Of a DNA stretch of 64,000 nt, positions 38,292 to 48,340 are shown in pieces (the first letter of the stretch is position 1; every line of letters starts with the position of its first letter). Made by a program: the position numbers and the translations under genes. Source of the stretch: Cymbidium sinense (lineage: Eukaryota; Streptophyta; Magnoliopsida; Asparagales; Orchidaceae); contig CM038214.1 of the NCBI GenBank assembly GCA_021442155.1, positions 57,630,514-57,694,513 on the forward strand. Direction: 5' to 3'. A model generated the notes under the pieces. It ran no database searches. It was given only the letters and a program-made list of their open reading frames with translations, and was not told the origin of the DNA.

Positions 38292-38366
38292 GAAAGACCT
38301 CTAGCACATTCGAAGACCCATCATGCCTTTAGAGTCCTTATCAGGTGATTAGGTCCATTATATGGT

Positions 38367-38399
38367 AATGATTTCTATCTTTGAAGATAGTGCATCATT
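38367..38399 (+). other. AATGAT/ATCATT hairpin, copy C
   Basis: Outer arms AATGAT (38,367-38,372) and ATCATT (38,394-38,399) around CTATCT/AGATAG. The same site has TGATG/CATCA in copy A and TAGTG/CACTA in copy B. Confidence 0.6.
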
Positions 38400-38484
38400 C
38401 CTTAATGTCATACCCGATCATTTCAATAAGTACCTCCTATGATCTATGTGGTGTCCCACATCTTAAAAATAAATACCACGATTT

Positions 38485-38503
38485 TCTAGCAACTCTTCCG
38501 GGA
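38485..38503 (+). promoter_or_regulatory. Candidate tRNA primer-binding site
   Basis: TCTAGCAACTCTTCCGGGA stands six bases after the right end of copy C. It resembles, with several differences, the TGGCGACTC...GGGGA class of primer-binding sites found after plant LTRs. If right, the element is transcribed on the plus strand. Confidence 0.4.
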
Positions 38504-38989
38504 GGTTCCTCTCTCCATCTTTGGTAGTAATTATTGTCCCCAAACATCGATAGTGGACTTATATTTTATATGTGTCCAAGACTATCTTTTTTTTCATTGA
38601 CACTTAGCCTATTTCATCCTAAGGTTAAGCTAGCTAACATTATTTAGGTTTTAAGACCTCACTCCATGTAGGTCTTAAAACCCCTATTGGGTCCCCGCAA
38701 AATAAAATTTAATTAACTAAAGGAGATAACTAAAAATTTTTAACAACTTTACCAATCTCTTGGTGAGGCAAGGTTCATTTCATACTTAAGAAAATAAACT
38801 CTTTGCAAAAAATATATACTTTCAAAAAGTACTTCTCAAATTAAAATTCACATGATAAAAGATTTGCATTTAAAGATAAGTAAACCTCATGAACAATATC
38901 CATGATTATTGCATGGAGGTTCTTTTCAAAAATTAAAATCAAATAATTTTAAAATCCTTTTTAAGAAAGCACATATTTCAAAATAGTAA

Positions 38990-40080
38990 TCTCCATTCAA
39001 CACACCTAAGCTTGTTGAATGAAGATTTTATTTTCAAACAAGATCGTGAAATAAAATTGAAATTTCATTTAGCACATCCTACATGTGCTATGTTGGAATT
39101 TCTCTTTTCAAAAGCAACATCACACACAAATATCCCAACTTTGAAAATCAAAAAGAAAAACATAATTGATTTCCATGTAATATACCTAAATTTGTTAAAT
39201 GGAAATCCCTTTTTCAAAATCATTAAAAAATAAAACACATTTGAATTCCATTTGACGTAACCAAATTTGTCAAATGAGAATTCCCTTTTTCAAAATCAAA
39301 ATCAAATTGGACTATACTTAACATGCCCACATTTTCTAAGTAGAGTTCCCTTTTTAAAATCACAAATAAATCAAAAACACTTGAACTCCATTTGTCATAC
39401 CCAAATTTGTCAAACGAGAGTCCCACCTTTTCAAAATTCAAATCAAATTGAACTTTATTTAACATACCACATTTGTTAAATAAAAGATCTCCTCCTTCAA
39501 AATAAAACAAAACAAACTCGTCAAACACACTTGAGCCCTACTTAACATACCATATTTGTTAAGTAAGGGTCTCAATTTACAAAATCAAATCAAAATACAT
39601 CAAACACATTGGGCTTCACTTAGCATACCTAAATTTGCTAAGTAAGGATCCCATTTTCAAATCGAATTCAACAAATCAAACACATGACACACATCATCAC
39701 AAACAATAAAAATGCTTGCAAAAATTGTTTTCAAACATGCACTTGAATCTTATTTAGCATACATAAATCTGCTAAGTGAGGATTCCAAAATCAAATCTAG
39801 TACAAATTCAAATGACCTTCTATTTAACATACCCAAATTTTTTAAATGAGGGTTCCAAACATAAAATCAAATTCAAATGTGAACCAATTGAAGCATCAAT
39901 TAAGAGCCTCTCCAAAACATTTGAACCCATTCAACATAGCCAAATTTATTGAATGTGGGTTTTAAATTTAAATCAAATTCAAAGTCTCTCCTCCAAAAAA
40001 AACAAAATCATAATCTCTCCAATATTTGAACACCATTTAGCATACCTAAGTTTGTTAAATGAGGGTTCCAATTCAACAAT
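38990..40080 (+). repeat. Tandem hairpin minisatellite with varying, complementary stems
   Basis: About 13 monomers spaced roughly 65-130 bp apart, each with a left arm, a core near ATACCTAAATT and a right arm, followed by (G)AGGGTTCC-like and TCAAAATC-like bases. Examples: CATTCAACA/TGTTGAATG (38,994-39,021); CATTTGAC/GTCAAATG (39,249-39,276); ATTTAACA/TGTTAAAT (39,457-39,481); ACTTAACA/TGTTAAGT (39,540-39,564); ACTTAGCA/TGCTAAGT (39,618-39,643). Arm sequence differs between monomers while pairing stays perfect in these. Other monomers have one or two mismatches, often G-T. In several, pairing extends outward to 12-17 bp with small bulges. Confidence 0.8.
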
Positions 40081-40230
40081 CAAATCAAGTTAACAATTCA
40101 AGTAAACAACATTCAAGTGAAGGTCTAATATGGTTCTCTTTCTAGCAAGGTAGAGAGTCTAGCCTTCACGACCATCAGTAGAGATGAGGTGGCAGGCAAG
40201 AAGCCACTTCTTCAGTTTGACCTATAGTCT
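39343..40230 (+). repeat. Tandem duplication, first copy (888 bp)
   Basis: Begins GAGTTCCCTTTTTAAAATC and ends GACCTATAGTCT. The next base starts the second copy with the same GAGTTCCC. It contains monomers 6-13 of the hairpin array and a less repetitive 3' part with GGCAAGAAGCCACTTC. Confidence 0.92.
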
Positions 40231-41122
40231 GAGTTCCCTTTTTAAAATCACAAATAAATCAAAAACACTTGAACTCCATTTGTCATACCCAAATTTGTCA
40301 AACGAGAGTCCCACCTTTTCAAAATTCAAATCAAATTGAACTTTATTTAACATACCACATTTGTTATATAAAAGTTCTCTTCCTTCAAAATAAAATAAAA
40401 CAAACTCATCAAACACACTTGAGCCCTACTTAACATACCATATTTGTTAAGTAAGGGTCTCAATTTACAAAATCAAATCAAAATACATCAAACACATTGG
40501 GCTTCACTTAGCATACCTAAATTTGCTAAGTAAGGATCCCATTTTCAAATCGAATTCAACAAATCAAACACATGACACACATTATCGCAAACAATAAAAA
40601 TTCTTTCAAAAATTGTTTCCAAACATGCACTTGAATCTTATTTAGCATACATAAATCTGCTAAGTGAGGATTCCAAAATCAAATCCAGTACAAATTCAAT
40701 TGACCTTCTATTTAACATACCTAAATTTTTAAAAAGAGGATTCCAAACATAAAGTATAATTCAAATGTGAACCAATTGATGATGCATCAATTAAGAGCCT
40801 CTCCAAAACATTTGAACCCCATTCAACATAGCCAAATTTATTGAATGTGGGTTTTAAATTTAAATCAAATTCAAAGTCTCTCCTTGAAAAAAAACAAAAT
40901 CATAATCTCTCCAATATTTGAACACCATTTAGCATACATAAATTTGTTAAATGAGGGTTCCAATTCAACAATCAAATCAAGTTAACAATTGAAGTCAACA
41001 ACATTCAAGTGAAGGTCTAATATGGTTCTCTTTCTAGCAAGGTAGAGAGTCTAGCCTTCACGACCATCAGCAGAGATGAGGTGGCAGGCAAGAAGCCACT
41101 TCTTCAGTTTGACCTACAGTCT
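40231..41122 (+). repeat. Tandem duplication, second copy (892 bp)
   Basis: Direct, abutting repeat of 39,343-40,230, ending GACCTACAGTCT. By eye it differs only by scattered substitutions and a few small indels (for example TTAAATAAAAG versus TTATATAAAAG near 40,370). This is much less divergence than between monomers, so the duplication is more recent than the array. Confidence 0.92.
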
Positions 41123-42753
41123 GATTATGAGTTTCCCTAACAAAAGGAGAAAGTCCATAAAAGTTCATTCAAGAGCCAAGAATAAGATCAATAAGGATTT
41201 TTGAGTATGTATTATCCATTCTAGATAAGTCTGACTCAAATGATTTGAATCCTAAATCCCAAAATGACAATCACAATAACGATCGTAATTCATAAAATAG
41301 TAGTACTAATAGACTTAATTATTTAAGGATTCCAACTTGGGTAGAGATAGCCCCATTCTAAACTTTTGTGGTGTCACTGTTAGCAAAGAGTTAGAATCAT
41401 CAGTTTAATAGAAGAAATTTTGGGAACCATAAAAGAGTAGGTAGGCATCAATTCTACCTCTCTTTTAGATGATATCACAGAAGCCAATTATTGTGGTAGT
41501 AGTGTCCTACCACTTTGATCAAGACTATAGGAAGATAATTATCTCACTTCCCTGGTTAACAATGACATGCACTTGTTTAATTTCATCCCTATATATTTTT
41601 GCATAAGAATTTAGATAATGTTTTAAATTAATATGATAAAATAATTCAATCAGAGGGAAAATAAAAAGCTTCAAATGTACATACTCACATCCATCATTCA
41701 AGTGTGCTAAAATATATTGTATGTGTAGGTATACTTTAGACTTAATCATATGCATATTACATGTGATGGAAAAGAATGATTTAGCATGTGTCATGTGATA
41801 GTATTTCTATTAAATTAATCTTGAGAAGCCTTTCACATTCAATAAAATTATTAAAGACAACCTAAACTTAGGATTAATCTAAAATGTGTAATAATCCATT
41901 CACTAAAGAGAACTAAATCAAATTAACATGCTTTAGAAAGTGGTTTAAGGTAGGGATGAAAGGGGGAAACCTCTTCTCTTCTCTTTACAACACTTAGTTG
42001 CTATGTGTAGGTCATATGAAACAAAAAAAAAATACAAATTAAAACATGCAAATCAATTAAGCACTTGAAGTAAAACCACCCTTTAAGTTGAATCTTTCTA
42101 CACTTAGATAATCTTAACTCTAAAGCATAGTTAGGACATACCACATAAGTCTTAATACACAGACATTAGATTAAGTCACCACTTATAGCCTTATGTTAGG
42201 ATGGTGCATGGTGTCATGTATGTTTGTTTTGTGATGTATTAATTTAAATTGGATGTTAGTGTGTATGTTTCATAGAGTGAATGGTAGGCCGTGATTAGCC
42301 TAATCATATTTACTACAGGGGATTATGCTTATGTAGCTGCTTAAAAGTAAATATTAATTCTCTCTTTGAAGGTTGCTTAAGTCCCTAAGCATAATCCAAG
42401 TTAGGATAGTTGGGCTTGGTTACCTATATGCAAGGTGCTAAGTCCAAATTATATATATAACTACTTTTGTAGTTTATGTGTTTAGCTAACACTTATCTTG
42501 TAGGTGTTGTTAGATTTACTTTTCCTATTTTTAAGGTATTTTTTCATTAGAAATTAGGATTAGTGCTACGGGGGGATAAGGATGAGCATTGGCTAGAAGG
42601 CTTTATCCTGGGAGGCCATGTGATTCCTTTGAAGTGGAGAAAATCAAATCAAAGAAGGAGGATGATATATGAAGGCATGAAGACTTGAAGACCCCCCACA
42701 GCATTTATCATTTTTAAATTGCAATTTATTCTTTTATGTACCAAGTTGTATAT

Positions 42754-42772
42754 GGGTAGAGCTCAGCTACCC
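42754..42772 (+). other. GGGTAG/CTACCC hairpin, copy D
   Basis: Arms as in copies A and B; one loop base differs. Confidence 0.7.
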
Positions 42773-43979
42773 ATTTTCTTTTCGGGTTGTATGGCATCAC
42801 CCAACCACACTGGCCTATTATTCTTTTATGTTAGCTATAAAAATTATTTTATCTTGTGTTTAAAGTGTTCAATTAGGATGGCATGCTTTTCTTAGTTTCT
42901 TTATATGTTTGTTGTTTGAATGTGTGGCCTGGAATGCGATTAGGCTCTTAGAAAAAAAATTTCCTTTCTACCCACCTACAACTCATACTAAAGTTTTAAA
43001 TAATTTATAACCTCACATAAAGCCTAGGATATAAATCAAGATAATTAAAAGAATTAGCAACCCCTTAGCTAAATGTTGAATGACCAATAACTTGCACATC
43101 ATACTATTTTGTTCTTGAAAATAGATAATTTCCATCCTTGCACGATAGTGGAATTCTTGACCTGTGAGTTGTATGGCATCACCCAATATCTTATGTTGGA
43201 AAATACCCCTTTCTTGTTGATTTAGCTAACAACCTTATTTCATCAAGCATTTAAGCATCAAAAACCCAAAGCCTATGTTAAAATGAACTGTGAAAATAAA
43301 TAAAATTTGAAAAGATTTTGCACTAGACTAAGTCATATGCTCCTACCACTCATGCTCAAGTCACTTAGGGAGTGGGTTTAAATACTTTAGTTTATTTCTA
43401 ATTAAACAACAACCTAACTAATCTTGCAAAACATATGACCAAACTTCATGGATTTAAAGCATAAGAGGAGTTAGTTGACAACTAGTCCAGTGATGTAAGA
43501 TGCGGTCGTGGTTTATCCTCTCTTATGGAGTTAAACCATAAGACTATTTTTGCTTAGATTTAGGTTGCACTTTGGCTTATGCTAAAGCTCCCTAGATTTA
43601 AGATCTGAGATGGCTATTTCTTTTTAGGCTATAAGCATTATAAGTCCTAGCTTTCTAATGAAATGTCAACTTTAACAAAATTGATCTTCTCTTTTATTTC
43701 AAAATTATAAAGCCCATTTATAGGATAGGTTGAAATGTTAACTAGGTTTCCTAGTATCAAGAGCATTCCCTACTCGTTTCCTTTGGCTTTGATAATAAGT
43801 CTTCTCCATGAGTTTTCCCATTTTATTTTCTACAACTAGTCCTGATAGTCTAAATGTGAAATGTTACTTTAATTGCTACTTTAATAAAGAGTATGCTTAA
43901 TGGTTTTACATCCCTGGGATGCAATTAACTATGGAGGCTTACCTTCATAGGGAACTTAATAAACTTGGCTTAATATAAA

Positions 43980-44008
43980 CCCTACTTTACTTTTCATGTA
44001 AAGTAGGG
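43980..44008 (+). other. Perfect 11-bp-arm hairpin, copy D
   Basis: CCCTACTTTAC (43,980-43,990), a 7-base loop, GTAAAGTAGGG (43,998-44,008). Confidence 0.75.
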
Positions 44009-44192
44009 AAAGAACTCTAGTAAATTCAAGAGCCATCATGCATTAGGAGTCATTATTAGGTGATTAGTCCATTATAGGGTTATGATTTCTATCTTTTTAG
44101 ATAGTGCATCTTGCCTTAATGTCGTACTTGATCATTTCAATAAGTGCCCATTAAGATCTACGTGGTGTCCCACATCTCAAAAATAAACACCA

Positions 44193-44590
44193 CACACACC
44201 AAGTTTTCTAAGACATAAGCAACTACAAAGGTAAAACAAAAGCATGAATGAAAAGTCAAAAATCCTAGATAACTAGAACCATCTCTACTTTAAAGACACC
44301 CATAAATAGTAGATCGATCGACTCTTTAGTTTCTCTAGTTCCCACCATAACCACCTCTCAAGTAGTGAGATCCACCATCATATCCCCTGATCTCTTCCTC
44401 GCCACCACTCATCACTCACTCTTCCATAACCACCACTACTCCGACCACCACCTCCATAGCCACTAGTACCTCCAGATCCCCCACCACCAATGCGATAATC
44501 GTTGCCTCTCCCTTCGCCTTTGCCTTTGCCTCCGCTACAAAATCTAGACTAAGCCTGGTTGACAATGATGTTCCTGCCATCAAGGTTCTA
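44193..44590 (-). pseudogene. Glycine-rich RNA-binding protein gene fragment, copy 2
   Basis: The minus strand reads NLDGRNIIVNQA, stop, SRF, then a run of Gly-rich codons: GGKGKGEGRGNDYRIGGGG, SGYGGGG, GGYGRVSD, then a frameshift, ending WELEKLK. This is the end of an RRM domain (last beta strand, DGRNIxVNxA) plus the Gly/Tyr/Arg tail and part of the 3' non-coding region of a plant glycine-rich RNA-binding protein. It is the clearest of the four copies. An in-frame stop after the RRM end and a frameshift in the tail rule out function. Its 3' part is cut by family H copy D. Its 5' breakpoint, just before NLDGR, is the same as in the other copies. Confidence 0.82.
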
Positions 44591-44769
44591 CCCAATCTGG
44601 GTTTAGGTTTGGTTTTAGGGTTTAGGTTTATTTTTTAATTTATTTAGTTACTTTAGGTTTAGGGTTTGGGGTTCGATTAGGGTTTAGGGTTTAGGGTTTT
44701 AAGTTTTATGCCTGTGGGAGGGTTTAGGGTTTAAAGTTTAGTGTTTAGGTTTTAGGTTTAAGGTTAATA
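44591..44769 (-). repeat. Short G-strand telomere-like stretch
   Basis: TTTAGGG and variants between GRP copy 2 and the 3' end of the L1 element. One island-like CCTGTGGGAGG interruption near 44,710. Confidence 0.85.
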
Positions 44770-44798
44770 TTTTTTTTTGGGAAACCCCGTATATGGGG

Positions 44799-47700
44799 AA
44801 TTTTATTGCCACAAAAAAAGGGATTACAAAGTCCTTAAAGGGGATAAACTCCAGAACTACTACTCAAAGAGCTACAATCAGCCTAGGGAGTAAATCCCCT
44901 ATCTAAGTACATCCAGAAACAAAAGAAAAGAGTAAAGCAAGCAAAAGATACAAAGTGATTAACAAAAGTAAGCAAATGAAGGATGAGGGCCAATGTTCTG
45001 TAGAAAGTGATAATGCATGACACTATGGAGCAACCTGCAAGAGAAAAAGATAAAAGGACCTGGAAGATTATAGACAAGAAGAAGTTAGAGCAGTTAAAGT
45101 AGTATAGAGAAAATGATAAGTGAGAGCAGCAAAATCTAAAAATAGTAATAATAAAGAAGTGGGATAGAGGAGGCTACTAGTACACCAAGTTGGGGATGCA
45201 AATATGAGCATCCAAACTTTAGGAAGGGTTACATCACAAGAGCTACAACCAAACCAAAATGGAGTGAAAGCATAAACCATCATAGTCAACAAACCAGTAT
45301 TTACCATTTGATGAAGATCTTTTGAGCCAAAATACCAACAAGAATAGGAAAATCTGTATACACAGAAGTGGAAAGAGCAGCTAAGAGCAAAGTGGGTAAG
45401 GGGATCCCATGCCAAATATATGTCATCATATTAGGCTCCATGGCATGATAATCCCAACTCAAATGAAAGAGAACCATCAATGTCGTCATCCATACTGAAA
45501 ACTAGATCTAAAGGATAATAAACAATAAATTTTGAAATCTGCTACAAACCAGCCAGACAAAGATAAAAGCAAGGAATCAACCCCATTCCAATCATATAGG
45601 ACATTAATAAATATACATTCTTAGAAAACAGTCCAGTAAGCAGCTCAGGGTTATTTCCCATCAAAAGATAAGAAAAGAATGTAAGTAATGCAGCTCTTAA
45701 CAACCTCCTTATTTTAGAAAATTGAGAACATCAATTATAAAGGGAAACAGCATACCCTAAGCCCAAATTACCATAAGAAATGGAAGTACAATAGCAGATA
45801 AGAAGAAACAGGAAAGGGTTGCTCCCCACCACAGACAAATCAAGTAAGAGATAATCAGAGATAACACCACATAAATTGTTTCCTTATGATCAAACTCATT
45901 AATCCAGTTCAGCCAACAATCCTGAGAGTAATAACCAGCAAGGTGCCCATAAATCCACCCAATGAGATTAAACAGTGCAAAGATTAAAATCAAGAGAGGC
46001 AAAACTATAGTCACAATGATCTGCACAAATGTAGCATAAGATAGAGGGAAAAAATAGCAGCATATGAAGTCAGCTGCAGTCCAAATGCTAACAGTAAAAA
46101 CCCAAAAGCCAATAATCAAATTATGCAGGAAACAACCAACAACCACAAAAATAATCTGTTGGATAAGGGAAATAGAAATGGGAGGACAATAGTAGATAAG
46201 AAGAAGGAAAAGGAATATGATAATAGCAAAAACCCAAAAGCCCATAACCAGAATGGGTAGAGAATAGCCGAGAACCATAAAGACATCCTGCTTGATAAAG
46301 GATCCAAAAATCGAAAGGCCATCAGTGTAAGCAATAATGTAATTATTACCCCCACCAAATTTAAGCAAAATAACATCAAAATCAACTGGAAACAGATAGA
46401 CAACCACAAGAGCAAGAGGTCAACATAAGATTCAATGATCCATAACACCAACCACCAAGATAGAATAGAATAAAGTTGGCCAACAACCAACCTTCAAAAT
46501 GGAAGATGCTTTCCAAATAAAGAAGGAAAAGGCCCGCCAAGGCAAGGAGTAGAAAATGCAAAGAAAGAAGTGAAATCACCGCACCAACAGAAAATCCTTC
46601 CAAAATGGGAAAATAGTTTGCTAAACCCACAACCACGGGTAAAACTGAGAAGCCATGAAGAAAACCTAATCGCAAGGAGATAAGAATAAATAGGAAAACA
46701 AATTCTCGGCGTAAAGGGGAAAATAAATTAGCCAAAGTAATCAAGAAACAACAAAGACCACAACAAGAAAGAAAGACAACCCCAGAAGCTAGTTGAACAA
46801 AGGAATCAAAGATCCAGAGAAGCCAACAAATAAGATAATAAACAAACAAATTGGCCAAAAGAACCACCTAATACAAATAGATAGTGCCTTAGATAAAACC
46901 TAGAAAGAACCAACAAAAAAACCCCGACAAAATCAAACTGAAAACCATTAAGAAAGTCCAAACCAAGGAGAAAGGATAAACAGAGATAAGAAACACTCTC
47001 CTGGCAGGTTTGAAGAAAGAGGTTGGCCAAAGCAATCAGCAAAGCAACTCCAAAGGCACCCTGCTGGACAAGTAGGACAACCCCATAAATTGCTTGCTGA
47101 ATAGAGGAGTCCAGGATCCAGATCAGCCAATAACCAAGATGATAATTAATAGCAAAATGGACAAAAAAAACCCCAATGCAAATATACAAAACAAAAGTAA
47201 AGTCCCAGAAGGATAGGGAATGGATAAGGCCAAAGCTAGCTGAAATGAATGATCAGTAGTAGCCCATAAGCTCATAAAAGAGATAAGTAATAAAGCAAAA
47301 GCTAGCAACCATTCAATAACCTCAAAAGGTCCAATTGATCAAGACAATCCAAAACCCCATAAGCATAAGCTAAAATCCAATTATGCAATAGTCTGTATAA
47401 TAATTATAATAGAGCTAAAGGGGAGAAGAGATTAGGTGATCATACATCTAAGCAAAGCAAAAGTTAGTCAAGATAAAAATAGGCAACAAATAGCCAAAAC
47501 ACAAGGTTAGCCTACAAATAATATTAATTACAACAAAGGAAGTGTTGATTCTGCCATACATGATGGGAAGAGGGGATTAGCAATTACCATCAAAGAAACC
47601 AACCCTAAGAGCATGACAAAAAAAGCCCAAAAATCCAACAACCAAACATTAAAACATCAGAATAAATATTACATCCTACATAAGAAACACTAGGAAGTAA

Positions 47701-48340
47701 CCTTGATACAATATAGGTTACTAAGTGGCTCCAAGCGCTTTCATCTTTAAACAAGAAGACACAAAATTTAATTCCGACTTAATCCCACAAAGATCACTAA
47801 AATTGGAAACTGGAGGTAATTCCAATCCATAATAAGGAGAAGAATATCGATAAGTTGGGATCAACGTAAGTTGAAAGGGAAAGTAAGCATTGATGCAAGG
47901 ATCATGATTATAATTCCGTAAAAAAAGGAAAGAAATATGTCCCTATTGATCAAAAAAATATAGCATCAAATAGAGCATTAAGTAGTATATCTCTCTAGAA
48001 TGAGTAAACCCTTATAATGGAGGCGATTGATAGTAAGACCCTAATCAAGATTAGGGATAGTAAACCAGCGATGATGTTACACCTCAATAATTGACTTAGT
48101 GGGAGTATTAAGATTATGCATCGAAATTCGAGAGGTACATCAACACTTTATTAGTGTAATAAAAAGTAGAAGCCCCAATTAAAGGAAATGTAATTAAACC
48201 AACAACACATGCCACTGAAATCAAAATAGCAAGTAGTATCTGGGTGAAACATCAGCAAAAACTAAGAGAACAACAACACTGAATATAAAATGGGCATTCA
48301 TTTAAACAGATATTGAACCAGATCAATCCCATAGGTTAGA
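44799..48340 (-). other. Long 3' region of the L1 element with diverged internal repeats
   Basis: About 3.5 kb without recognisable protein domains, unusually long for an L1 3' region. The plus strand is A/C-rich. Internal duplications are visible, for example 46,738-46,860 against 47,029-47,150 (about 290 bp apart) and AAAAACCCAAAAGCC at 46,096 and 46,228. The minus strand has a chain of overlapping, very hydrophobic frames (45,757-46,407; 46,116-46,490; 46,382-46,867; 46,806-47,189; 47,123-47,308). I treat these as a by-product of stop-poor, T/G-rich repeats. The segment 47,310-48,340 shows nothing further. Confidence 0.65.

Larger units (their letters stand above)
35812..38478 (+). mobile_element. 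Family H copy C, probable 5' LTR of a non-autonomous element
   Basis: About 2.67 kb matching copy A from about 4,640 to its right end and matching copy D (41,535-44,192) at an offset near 5.75 kb. It ends in AAATACCA and is followed six bases later by a primer-binding-like site. Together with copy D and the non-coding interior this suggests an LTR element of about 8.4 kb without gag or pol. The left edge is uncertain, because C matches copy A slightly further left than D does. No target-site duplication was recognised. Confidence 0.5.
38479..41534 (+). mobile_element. Non-coding interior of the probable LTR element
   Basis: About 3.05 kb between family H copies C and D. After the primer-binding-like site come AT-rich DNA (38,500-38,980), a hairpin minisatellite (38,990-40,080) included in an 888-bp tandem duplication (39,343-41,122), and a 410-bp tail. 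The segment AGGAAGATAA just before copy D could be a weak polypurine tract. Frames such as 39,223-39,528 (minus) are repeat-derived. No gag, protease, RT or integrase is seen, so any movement would need proteins from another element. Confidence 0.5.
41535..44192 (+). mobile_element. Family H copy D, probable 3' LTR
   Basis: About 2.66 kb collinear with copy C. It has the GGGTAG/CTACCC hairpin at 42,754 and the 11-bp hairpin at 43,980, and ends AAATAAACACCA. Its right end joins a glycine-rich-protein gene fragment a few bases short of that fragment's full 3' end, so it appears to have inserted into that pseudogene. The missing remainder of that fragment was not found at the left end of the element. 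Confidence 0.5.

Noticed and set aside
39223..39528. 101-codon minus-strand frame, with a partner at 40,222-40,416.
   Set aside because: Both are the same stretch of the hairpin array in duplicate. The near-identity reflects the 888-bp duplication, not coding constraint.
38990..40080. Resemblance of the hairpin array to a CRISPR array.
   Set aside because: Repeats are not identical, spacing is irregular, the stems vary, there are no cas genes, and the host is a plant.
45757..46407. 216-codon minus-strand open frame, the longest in the window, predicted very hydrophobic.
   Set aside because: It lies in the repeated 3' region of an L1 with dead ORFs, overlaps other open frames in different phases, and its residues follow from T/G-rich repeats. 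No known membrane-protein family is recognisable.
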